Assembly: GCA_963377175.1 (NCBI GenBank)
Contig: CAUJNA010002890.1
Coordinates: 1,558,010-1,622,009, forward strand
Direction of reading: 5' to 3'
Source: Effrenium voratum
Taxonomy: Eukaryota; Sar; Dinophyceae; Suessiales; Symbiodiniaceae
DNA: 64,000 bases
The position numbers and the translations under genes are program-made. The notes beneath the pieces were generated by a model that saw only the letters and a list, made by a program, of their open reading frames with translations, was not told the DNA's origin and did not search any database. Below are positions 24,801-34,572 of the stretch, piece after piece. Every line of letters starts with the position of its first letter. Positions within the stretch are counted from its first letter, which is position 1.

Positions 24801-27800
24801 TTAAGCCTGATTACCCACCTAAGATCGTCTCCCTGGGTTATAACCCAGGAATGACAAGGTTAATTTAAATTGGGGGGCTTAGAACTGCGGTATAACTGAG
24901 GTTACTACTTAAAGGGGCTCATCAAAATCAACCAGGGGACATGGGGGTGCCTTCTTTTTCTCATTTGGGCCCCCTTTAAATCAACCCTGAAAAGGGTCAC
25001 CCGGAGAAACACAATCAACACCACAATGCTTGAGAAGGGGGACTCCCTCAATCTGATCCAGAGCACCTTGAATTCGAGCCCTATGTCCAGCAGAGTAGCC
25101 TCCGATGTTGACAGCTCACAGAGATGGGTTTGAATCTCACTTTTCAGCACAGATATGTCCACCGCCGGTGCTGTGTTTTGCGGTGATGCGCTTTGCGAGG
25201 TCAGTGTTCAAAGGAAGCGCGAGGATACAACTTTCTATCTTGCCGGACCTCTAGACAAGAAGGGGCCCCTCCTTGGTACAGCGTGTTGGCCCCTGTTTTT
25301 GGCCAGCACATCCTGCGAACATAGGTGGCCTTTTGGAAATATGTAGAGGGGCCTGGAAATGGAATAAATCCAACTAAACAGTTCCCACTATTTTGAACGG
25401 TACTAGCCTCAAAAGGACACCTCTGTTTGTGGGCGTTCCTTGGACAAATTTGTGAGTTACTAACTTAGCCGAACGTCAAAGTAGGCATGGCGAATCTTTC
25501 GATTAGCCCCTTGTGATCCTAACCCTTCTTTTCATGCTGGCCGGCAACTGAATCCCGGGATCCAAAGGAAGCCAGCCACGGCGTCCAAACTCCAACCCCC
25601 GTTTCTACACGCCCACAGGGTGTCTGTTTGGTGAGGGGTACCCTCGTTGTAGGTGGCTGGTTGCTTCTTCCGTGCGGCCCGAGCCCTTTTTGCGGCGCCG
25701 TTAACGCCCGCGCGTCCAGGACGCCGATTTCATCCTCGCCAACGGGGTGCAGGTCTGCAATAAGGGCACGCTGAGCGAGCAGCGCTCGAGTCTCGACGCA
25801 CTCGACTTCAACGGTTGCCACCAGCTGCCTGGTACCTTGTTGCTACCCCCTGCCACCAGCTAACATGGAAGACAGACCCCTGTAGAAAGACGACTTTCCT
25901 CTTGGAAAGGGCCTTTTTGCACTTCCATGCTAGTTGGTGGGAGGGTACTTGCACCCCCAAAGGACCGATTCCTTTTTTCTGCCTTACTTCAGTTTTGTAT
26001 GGGTCATTTCGACAAAAAAGAAGGTCCATTGCAGCTCCTGGCAGTTGCCCGGTGTCTTGTTTCTACCTACTCCCTGACTTCCAACTGTTCGAAAGAAACA
26101 AATAGTGGTAAATCAAAAGCAGGACTCTTTTTGGCCAACCCACTCAGGACGTGAGTTTTACATGGTTCTTACGGCTCAAAATGGCTTCGGTGTTCTGATT
26201 GGTGTTCCTTGAAACCACCCGCAAAAAGGAAACCAGGCTCAAAATTGGGTCCTGGATGTTGGTGCACTTGACACCTACAAAAATGGGTGTTGGGCTCCAT
26301 CGCAAGGGTAGCAAACCCAGTGCTTCCAGGCACCACTATACCTGGAGTCTCCGAGTCTGACCCTTAAAAAATGGGTCAACCCCATTATGTTGGGTAATGA
26401 CCAAGCATTCTTCAAGGGTCAGAAGGAGACTCCAGGTAGTAGATGACCAGGGCAACCATGATGCAAAACCTTGAGGTAATCCCGAAGGCTTACTCTACTC
26501 TAAGCTGAACGCACTGGGCCACATGTGGGGTACTCCAAAAAACAAGATGTGCCCAGCCCGTTTCACTGAGTTGGTTCACCTTTGAGTATGATATTATTTT
26601 GGAAGAAACCCCCCCCTCACAGAAACAACAACAGCAACAGCAACACCAAGGTTCCACTCATGGAAATTCGCAAAAGACACCAGCCCCCCCAAAACAAACA
26701 CCTTACGGTGCTAATGGGGGGGGAGGCGGGAAAAAAGAACACTCAACGTCTCCAGCCTCGAGCCTCGAGCCTCCCGTTTTCGCGGCTCGAGGACCTTCGA
26801 GTCGGACGCCAGCTGGGAGGTCTTCGGCAGCGTCTTGCAGCAGGCCGCGGAGCTGCAGCGCCCGCTGATCATCGCGAATCCCGCGCCGCGGCGTTTCAAG
26901 GACGCGGGAGAGGAGCGTCGCAAGCGCGGGCAACCGCGGAGCTTTATCGCTTTGAACTTGTTTGCCTGAGGGAAACCTAAGACACACTTTTCTGGGAATC
27001 GTGTTTGTTTTTTTCGCATTTCGATAGTTGTTGATGGCATTTCAAGTTGGAAACGTATACTTAGAGGGGCCCCCTTAAAACTTTACCCCACGAGACGAGA
27101 AACTCCCAAAGATGATGCTTACAACGGGACATACCTGGCAACATATGCTTAAAGGGGCGATCGGGTACGTCAGGAAAGTGGGCAATACCATGGTGAGACA
27201 AACCACGGAAGCCATGGGTGTTGGAAGCCCGCCTCCCTAAGTGACCCTCTCGGGTGGCCAAGTTAGTATGTTGTCCGCAACCAATGTTATAGCCAGCTTA
27301 CAAATCCTTTAAGTGGAGTTGACCTGGTTCTTGGTGGGTTACGAGACCCAAATATGGGGTACCAAGGGAGCTTCCTTAGATGTTTGTTGCCCAGTAGAAA
27401 GGCCCTCCCCAAACTAACAAGCGTAACCCCACTTGGGGAGACTCAGTGGGGGTTGTATCTTATAGGTTGCGGACAACTTACTAACTTTGCCGAACACCCA
27501 CGCTCCGAAACTTGTTGCAGTTTGGGGGGTACAGGGTGGCTGAATGATGTGAGGAAAACCGTAGGAAAGCCCTCCATTTTGACGTTCCCCCCCTCAAAAA
27601 AAGAGAGCAAAAGCACATCATATCTGTACTTGCCCAGAGCGAACCAAGCTGAAATGACCTTCGGGGCTTCCCTTTTGGGCCCCAACGGGTCAGCCTTGTG
27701 TGTTTGCGTCCTGAGAATATTTGCGTATTCCTCCAAAACTACTGTATATTCGTGGCGAAACTAGACATGAATCATCTGAACCCGGAGTCTGCACGACCCT

Positions 27801-30800
27801 TTGAAAATGGGTCAATGACCAACCCTTATTTTGGGTAACGACCCCACCATTTTTTCATTCGGGTCCGACTCGGGAGACTCCCAGGAACGAAAACAAAAGT
27901 TTCGTTGGTGGTGCACCCCGTTTCGGCAGGCCAAGTGTCAGCCGTAGTCCACCACATCTAGAACCCTGAACCGCTATCACAAGGGTGTAATAATAATATA
28001 ATACAATATTATATATATATACGGTACCTTTATATGTTTGATCAGGGCTCCTTGAAAGATCAAAGCATTTTGCGTCACCCTTTGAAACATGGCTGGCTGT
28101 TTCAACACCAAGATAAAGTTGGAAACCACCATTTACAAGTTGCAACGTTCAGGTGTGTATTGCATCCGGATCCCTGTTGATATGTGTCACAAACAGGGAA
28201 AACCCCCAAAATGGTTGGTTGCCTTTCGAGCTCCCTTCAAGAGGGCCTTTCGGTTGGTTCCCAGTCCTGGACTGGAACCCACAGGTACCTGAAGGCTCCT
28301 TCCGACCCGTGAAAAATGGGTCGTTACCCCAAACAAAATGGGGTCATTGACCCATTTTTAAAGGATCAGACGGAGACTCCAGGTATATGTTTTTCAAGAT
28401 CCCAGGCTCAGCGTGTTTTTTTCCTTGGATGTTCGTTGCCAAGCTCAAGTAGGCTTTCTCGCCGTTACAACTAGGGCAACTGGTTGGTTGGTCCTCTTTC
28501 ACCCTGCTTTTTTGGTTTAGGCCCCACTACCCTGACGGTGTCAAAACAAAACATCCAGGTCCAGCAAATCAGGATTGCAGACAGTGCTTGAACAGTTGCT
28601 GTGTTTCTTCAGGGTCCCAGTATTCGCATTCTTAGGAAATATCTGCACAGGTGCCCTTAAGAGGGTCTGGCTGTTTCCCTTAAGAGGGTCCCAGGGTCCT
28701 TTTTTTTAATACCAGTGTGGTTACGTAGTGTTTTTTCATCTACCAGTGTGGACTCGAGTGGATCTACCTAGAGTCTCCATGACCCTTAAAAAATGGGGTC
28801 ATTACCTAAATTAATGGAGTCACGGACCTGTTTTTAAAGCGTCAGACGGAGACTCCAGGTACTTGTGAGGTGACTTTCATGATAATCCGTTCGTCCTAAT
28901 ACACGCGGACCCCCCCTCATAATCAATACTCTCTGAGAGACACAACATGGAGACTCTAGGTACTTATGGCTCAAAAAATTGAAATCCCCCAAAAACACCC
29001 CTACCTTAGCTCTTCTTAGGACTGCGTCGTTCATCGGGCGGATGGCACGGCCTTCAATTGCCCCGGCTGCTTTGCCAAGAAGTACACAGCCTTCGGGGGC
29101 AGTCGCCTCTTCGTCTTCGGCAAGCCAGGCCGTGGCTTGCCCCTGGTAACAAGTTTTCATCGCGCTGTGTTTTTTGTGTGGGTGCTTTCTTTTTCTTCAG
29201 GCAATCCCAAGCAACACGTATCGGATTTGTTTTTTTTTTTGTGGGCAGGCAAAACCAAGTAATACATCTTTCAGTATCTGTTTCAGGTAATCCTTCTTCC
29301 AGCATCAAGTTTTTCAGATTTGTTGTTTTGTGGGTGCATTTTGTTTTTAGGGAATTCATATTTGGTGGTTGGGACTGGCGGTTTGGGGGTTTGAAATCCA
29401 GCTCCTCAAATGAAGCTCCATTTTAAAAAGAAGTTACCGGAGAATTTAAGTAGAATCCCTGCTTGCTGTTAATATGGTGTGGCCCCTCGTGGTGATCAGG
29501 ACCAGGGAAGACGCCGCAATTAATAGTACTGGTTCTACTTAGGTCCGGAGACAACATTTCAGAAATTGGCAGATTGTTTTTGTGCCGTTTGTTTTTGGAG
29601 TTGGTGCCAAGCACTTGAAGACTTGGACGAGCGAAACCCTATTCTAAGACAAACCCGAGTCAGTTAGTTCGATAGTTGCTCAGCCGGTTAGCTAGTTATA
29701 CTTCGTTAGTTAGCTAATCAGTTAGTCAGCTAGTTAGTTAGTTGGTTGTTTAGTTGGTGAGTTAGTTAGTTTGTTGGTTAGTTTGCTAGCAGTTCGTCAG
29801 CTAGGTAGTTAGTCAATTACTCACTTGTTTGCTTACTTTCGTGCTTGTGTGCTCACTGCCTGATTGACGGACGGACGGACGGACCGACGGACCGACCGAC
29901 TTACTGACTGACTGGCTGACTGGCTGACTTGCTTAGTGGTTTCTTAGGACTTAAATACTTATTTACGTACATTGTTATTCTTTAGTTTGTGTGTATTTGG
30001 CTTGTTGTTTGCATCGTGCGTGGCGGGATTTCCTTATAACTTCTGTTTGGGGTTTTGGCTGCATACCAACCCTGGCAAATGTGCTGATATCTATCACGCC
30101 TAGTGGGTAAAAGGTTGGCCTGGGGTACAACCCACAAACTAGATTAAACTCTACTTAGGAGACTTGTAAGCGGGTTGTAGGTTGAAGTTGCTCGCAACTT
30201 ACCAACTTGGGCCGAACACTCACGTGGCTGCAAAGAACTCGTGCCTTTGTTCCCTCAAAATTGGGCCCCCCCGAAGGAGTTTCCTCTACACCTTCTGGTG
30301 TTTCTGGTGTTTTTGTTTGATTTCTTCCATGACTAGGTCCCCCAGTAGTACCCTATTACCCGTTTTTTGGGGAAGGGTTCCCCTACTAAAATAGACCACA
30401 GAAAAAAACATCGGGTACCCTTATTCTAACCTCTGAAACCTGGAGGACCATCCGATGTTCCTTTTCTGGGGAGTCCATCCGAGGCGATATTTTTCGAGAA
30501 GCCGCCGCCGCGCTGAAAACTGCGGGGGCCAAGCATATCTGTCATGTCGGCGATTCTCTTGTCCACGATGCCGCTGGGACTGACTTCCAGGGCGGGGCTA
30601 AACACGTTTAAACACAAACAGGTTTAAACAGAAACACGTTTAAACAAGTTTGTGCAATCGCATATCTGTCATGTGACTTCATTTCCTCGACGACCCAGCG
30701 CTGGGGGCATTTCCTTCCATTTGCTGACATACATCTGGCCTGGTTCAAAACCAATGGTACCATTTTGCGATAGGTGCACCACGCATTTTAGTCTATTTTA

Positions 30801-33800
30801 GTGGGGATTGGGATGTTCACTGGGGGTACGGTGTTTTGACCCATGGCCATATTGTTGATTTTTCTGTGTTGATTTAACGGGAATCTATCACTACTGGAAA
30901 TATTGATTTATTCTATGGGGCTAAAGCAAATGGAAGTGTCCCCCTTTTTCTTGCAAGTTCTCAGATAAAGCAACGGTCTTGGTAACCAATGGATTCCCTT
31001 GAAAGGAAACAAGGAATCAGACCGCTCTGCCCCATTTGTTGGGGTGGCTTTCCTTTTGCTTGTCCTTTAAAGTCACCAAGCAGGGAGTAGTCTCAAACAA
31101 AAAACACACCCAACTACCTGTTAGGAGAGTTCTTAGGACCGAGTTCTTGGCGTCGTTGGCTGGTTTTTGACCTCGTGGGAGCTGGTTCTGTGATTTTCGT
31201 TTCTCAGACCTGGCCCCCCCTTCCATCAACCAGCCGCAAACGGGATCTTGGCCATGGTTGAGAAAGCAGTTGTTGGGCTGGTTGTCGACCCTCGGTTTTT
31301 GTGTGGCCAACTACCACCTGTTTGTGAGTCAAAGGAAGGAACACCTGGGTCCGTACTGTGGACGAAATCCATTTCGCACCAGTTGAAACCATGGTTGAAA
31401 CCAACACGTTGGTTTTTGCGTTGGGGAATCGAATTGTTTCGTTGGGTTTCGAACGGTGGTGCGAAATGGATTTTGCAACCATCTACAGTAGGTGTCCCGA
31501 GGTTAGTTTGGTCAGAACTAGATGGGCTCCAAATTGGTAAAAGCCACTATTTTGCGGCGTGCCCCAAAAGAAAGACACCCCAAATAGACGGGTTCCACTG
31601 CTTTTATTAATTGGTTTTATGCCCCCCCAATTACCCGGGAAAACTATCAATGTCTCACCAAAATACGCCTATGAAACCCGGTTGGGGTGTCCAGGTTGCC
31701 CTTGGACAGGTTGGGCTCTTGATCAGGTGGGCGGTGCAGCAGCCGCAGGCTTCGATTCAGTGCTCGCCCCTTGCCGTGAAAAGGAGCCGACGGGCCGACG
31801 GCGACCGTGAGGGTCTCTCGGTGTAAATCCCAGTCCTTTCAGTTCCAACTATAGGTAGCCACTTAAAGGGGCAGGGTACATCTGTTAGGTGGGTAATAAT
31901 CATAGTTCTAACCCACTTGCCACGGTTATAAGTCCCCTAAGTTGGTTATAACCCTTACTAACCGCTTACCTGCTGAGTTACCCGATCGCTCCTTGAAGCA
32001 GGGATCCTTCTCTCTAGATCCTCCTGGTTTCTTGGTGGTTACCTATAGTTGTACCTGGAAGCACTGGGCCACAGTTTCATGGCGTTTTGGGTGTCGACAG
32101 ATTCAACGCAAATCCGCAAATTTGAGGTACGCAGGAACAAAGTTCTGGAGGTTGGTTCCGACGTACCAAGACCATCAGCTGAAACCGAGACCTTTTGGTG
32201 GCAAGATGTGATTTGTAGGAACATGGAGGTTGATCAAAAGGTCCTTTAGTGTTGGGGCCAAAAGAAATATTGATCAACCAGGGTTCAACCCCATGAAAAG
32301 AATGGCCTTGGGACCCAATTTAGATGACCATCCTCGGGCCAAAAACAAAACTGAAGGTTGTATTACAGAGGTCGTTAGGTTGACTGTTCCTGGAAAAAAA
32401 CAAAGTCAGAAATTGGTTGGTGATTTCCTTTACCCCACCACTTGGGGGTGACGTTGATCATGGTAAAGTACTGAGGCCGGAAGAACCCCCCCGTGGTTTT
32501 GTGTTTTGAATCTTATCCGACCTGTTGATTCTTTGCCATTTTGGGTGGAGCCCTGTTTTTGATTATTGCAGATCCACGATCACGAGCGCTGGCTAAACTG
32601 GTGAAGTCGCAAAGTGTATTATTTTTTCCCCAGCCCTTTTCGTTGCATCGGGCCACAAGAATCGATTCAGGCACAAGGGCCTTCCGAAGGCCAATCCCTT
32701 CTGGAGATTCAGCCTCGTTGGATTGGAGGGCCCTCTCTGACGGCTAGTGCATTCACACCCTTGCGTTTCCTTTTGTGCTGCTTTCAGTTTGAAATCGACC
32801 TGAAATAGAGGGAGGAACCATTTTACATTTTGCCAGGAACTGAAAGTGAAGCCAACAATATAATTTACCCTCCCACACGGAAGTGCACAAACCCGCTTTG
32901 CAAGGGGAAAGTAGTCTTTCTGCAGGGGTCTGTGCACTTCCATGTTAGTTAGTCAGTGGGCGGGTACATTCTGTAACTGGGCCTAGCTCTAGCCATGCAA
33001 CCCGCTGGTCGGTTGGGTTTCCAGTGGATAAGCTACAGGCGCCCCAAACCGTCCATTTACCGGTCCATTTGAGCAGGTTCCACTTTTTCTCGGGTGCAGT
33101 ACGGCAGAGGGGTTTGTCTTTTTTTGTTGGGGTGGGTCCCCATTTTTGAAGGGACACCAACGGGAAAGCCACCATTTTGGGGTCCCTTTAAAGAAGACAC
33201 TCATATATGACCATGGAACCACCGCAAAAGTAGTTGGTGGATATGAAGCCCCAAATGATGTCTACCAGAGGGTCCGGGCCCTGTTGCAATTCATGTTTAT
33301 ATGTGGCTGTGGGTCAAAACAAATGGGATCCCATTTTGGTTGGTAGGTGAATTCACCACCCATTTTAGAACGTATTTTAGTGGGGATTGGGATGTTCTCT
33401 GGGGGTACGGGCTTTTGACCCATGGCCATGTATCTTGAGAGCCAAGTTAGTACTTTGATGTCCGGCCAAATCATTAAGTCATGAGCCACCTGGATTATAA
33501 CCCACCAATAGCAAGGTTCACTCTAGGGGACTTATAAGCAGGGTGTAACTTAGGATACACGCAGCTTGCTATGTTCCACTTGCTTAAGAATATGTTTTCA
33601 TTTTGGGCTTAAAGGGAATCTATCACTGCTGTTTATATCTTTTTGTCCAGGGGGCTTAACCAAATGGAAGTCTTGGCCGACCGAAGTAGAATCCCCCGTC
33701 TCGGGGTTCGACTCAGTCAGGTCAAAGGGGGCATCCACGCGGCGGAGCTGCAGCAACACTCGATCTCCGAGCACCTCGCTGGGGATATCCCCGTGTCTTT

Positions 33801-34572
33801 TTACCCAAACCCTACCAGTGCTTCCAGGCGTTTCGCCACTATAGGAAACCCTTCAGGATCCTTTACCTCTAGGTCATGGTTTTCCTTGGTTACCTACTAT
33901 ACTTAGTGGTAACTGGAAGTTTACCTCGTGGCTGTCCCTGATTACCTACAATAGTGGTCACTGCAAGCGCTGGGCTAGGGTTCAACCTCCCATTTTAAAA
34001 ATGGTTGACCCAATTTAGATGAAACTGGCGGTTATATTCACACAACCAGTTGCTTGGGCTTGAATCCAATTGCTGCCTGGCGTAGAGTTTGTCCTGCCAC
34101 AGTATGATCCCATAAAGCGCAGGTATTAAAATAGGGAATCCCATTGTGAAGCCAACCAAAACGGGTCTCCGTCTCCCCGCAAAGAAACAGTGACACCCAT
34201 CTTAGCCCTAGGTCCTAGAGTTTCATTGTGCTCAGAGTTATGTCATCATGCCATGCTCAGAGTTTCACCCATCCCAACTTGCCCAATTGGTGCAAAGTGC
34301 GCCGCAAAATAATGGCAACTTACTTCAAACTGGATAATTAGTCCCACACAAAAGCAAAAGAGGAAGAACCCTAAGGCATCCCGCTTCCATGAGCATGCTG
34401 CTAAACCAACCATACTCAACCACAACACTGGTAAACTATGGTAAACTGGAGCATCGGTTTCCTTGTTCCCACGCATGTTTTCTGCGGACCATGTTTTTCC
34501 CGCGAGCCCAGGTTATGCGTCCGCAAGGCGGTTCCGATGCCCAACTTTTCGGTGCCCCGTTTCCGCTGGTAG
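15819..34572 (+). CDS. HAD subclass IIA hydrolase, copy 2 (nearly complete)
   Basis: Exons: 15,819-15,881; 18,513-18,581; 19,443-19,526; 21,828-21,935; 24,704-24,745; 25,720-25,813; 26,792-26,900; 29,020-29,128; 30,484-30,590; 31,727-31,765; 33,721-33,792; 34,512-34,572. The assembled protein is about 320 residues, close to the usual 280-300 of TIGR01459-type HAD IIA phosphatases. Order of landmarks: GYDGLLL, VLHDG (end of motif I), VSNSP (motif II), VTSGD, ADFILANG, IIANP, GKPG (III), GDSLVHD (IV), GGIHA, FRW. Most joins keep phase and use AG|GA or AG|GC donors. The short exon carrying the nucleophile Asp (D-x-x-G before VLHDG) was not found. The 5' five exons lie in sequence present once in the window; the 3' seven are identical to copy 1. 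Cellular location cannot be told. Confidence 0.83.
15890..18512 (+). other. Long intron(s) between GYDGLLL and VLHDG exons
   Basis: 2.6 kb. Holds an AT-rich simple-sequence tract (about 16,990-17,350), an element of the GGGTTCAACCCC family (about 17,588-17,705), and a 450-bp stretch at 17,710-18,180 open in several frames on both strands but without recognisable similarity. A micro-exon of roughly 12 nt encoding the D-x-x-G of motif I is expected here and was searched for without success. Confidence 0.55.
16990..17350. repeat. AT-rich AAT-type simple-sequence tract
   Basis: About 360 bp of TA and degenerate AATAAT repeats in the first long intron of HAD copy 2. No coding signal. Confidence 0.9.
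18513..18581 (+). CDS. HAD hydrolase copy 2 exon: VLHDGKRLLP
   Basis: Encodes VLHDGKRLLPDTLDCLAE, the second half of HAD motif I and the following helix, which is strongly conserved in subclass IIA. The acceptor is cctcag|GTT and the donor AAG|GCCAGC (GC). Phase 0 at both ends joins perfectly to VALAIVSNSP. Confidence 0.88.
19443..19526 (+). CDS. HAD hydrolase copy 2 exon: VSNSP (motif II)
   Basis: Encodes VALAIVSNSPCEAQKAQ then RVEDLGLRPE. The Ser of SNSP is HAD motif II. The acceptor is gtgctag|GTG. The donor is CCCGAG|GACCGA (GA), and the next exon begins tag|GAC, so both intron ends share AGGAC. An inverted-repeat element (19,554-19,665) starts 27 bp after the donor. Confidence 0.9.
19554..19665. 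mobile_element. Introner-like element, CTTCCATTTGCT termini
   Basis: 112 bp bounded by CTTCCATTTGCT and an inverted AGCCAAATGGAAG, with central AAAGGGAATCTATCA. Other copies: 8,558-8,654; 15,649-15,758; about 23,970-24,070; 41,161 onward; 51,382-51,490; 52,301-52,413; 53,330-53,448; and duplicates in the second segment. At 5,696-5,914 it contains a nested TGGCTGTGGGTC element. Confidence 0.85.
20019..20230. repeat. Irregular CGCGAAAGC motif cluster
   Basis: Eleven GCGAAAG cores plus one variant within 212 bp, irregularly spaced, many preceded by C. The spacing is not tandem, so replication slippage alone does not explain it. It lies in an intron of HAD copy 2. A single palindromic relative occurs at 14,832-14,841 and in its duplicate. 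Confidence 0.85.
21828..21935 (+). CDS. HAD hydrolase copy 2 exon: VTSGD
   Basis: Encodes DFVSFVTSGDLAKRHLQLL and, further on, LRCLFISHE. T-S-G-(D/E) is the conserved segment after motif II in this family. The acceptor is ggggtag|GAC and the donor CACGAG|GCACGG (GC). The frame remains open to 21,971, but phase and the GC donor favour ending at 21,935. Confidence 0.82.
21936..24703 (+). other. Intron, 2.8 kb
   Basis: Holds several inverted-repeat elements: CTAGGTCC family (about 23,140-23,248), CTTCCATTTGCT family (about 23,970-24,070), and compound TGGCTGTGGGTC-family sequence (about 24,345-24,660). A GC-rich open segment near 22,904-22,985 (frame reading FVRIIYSEALGRQR) looks coding but does not fit between the flanking HAD segments. 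Confidence 0.5.
24704..24745 (+). CDS. HAD hydrolase copy 2 micro-exon: GLELVASAQ
   Basis: A 42-bp phase-0 exon (ELRIMGLELVASAQ) between ggccag|GAG and GCGCAG|GACTCG. It joins directly to DADFILANG, giving the family pattern GLELV...ADFIL. Both ends of the downstream intron read AG|GAC, so ACTCGCTG could be misread as coding. It lies 271 bp before the 25,017 duplication junction. Confidence 0.72.
24746..25719 (+). other. Intron spanning the duplication junction
   Basis: A GA-AG intron of 974 bp. The duplicated segment starts at 25,017 within it, so everything upstream is single-copy in the window and everything downstream matches position 1 onward. No coding signal. Confidence 0.7.
25720..25813 (+). 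CDS. HAD hydrolase copy 2 exon: ADFILANG
   Basis: Identical to the exon at 704-797. In this copy the upstream exon (24,704-24,745) is visible, confirming the join VASAQ to DADFIL across a GA-AG intron. Confidence 0.82.
26792..26900 (+). CDS. HAD hydrolase copy 2 exon: ANP segment
   Basis: Identical to 1776-1884 (LIIANPAPRRFK; GA donor after AAG). Confidence 0.82.
29020..29128 (+). CDS. HAD hydrolase copy 2 exon: GKPG (motif III)
   Basis: Identical to 4004-4112, with AG|GAC acceptor and CAG|GC donor. Confidence 0.87.
30484..30590 (+). CDS. HAD hydrolase copy 2 exon: GDSLVHD (motif IV)
   Basis: Identical to 5468-5574. No substitution in the metal-binding motif, so both copies appear functional here. 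Confidence 0.9.
31727..31765 (+). CDS. HAD hydrolase copy 2 micro-exon: AAAAGFDSVL
   Basis: Identical to 6711-6749. Confidence 0.75.
33721..33792 (+). CDS. HAD hydrolase copy 2 exon: GGIHAAEL
   Basis: Identical to 8705-8776. Confidence 0.85.
34512..34572 (+). CDS. HAD hydrolase copy 2 terminal exon and stop
   Basis: Identical to 9496-9556, ending FRW and TAG at 34,570-34,572. Confidence 0.7.
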
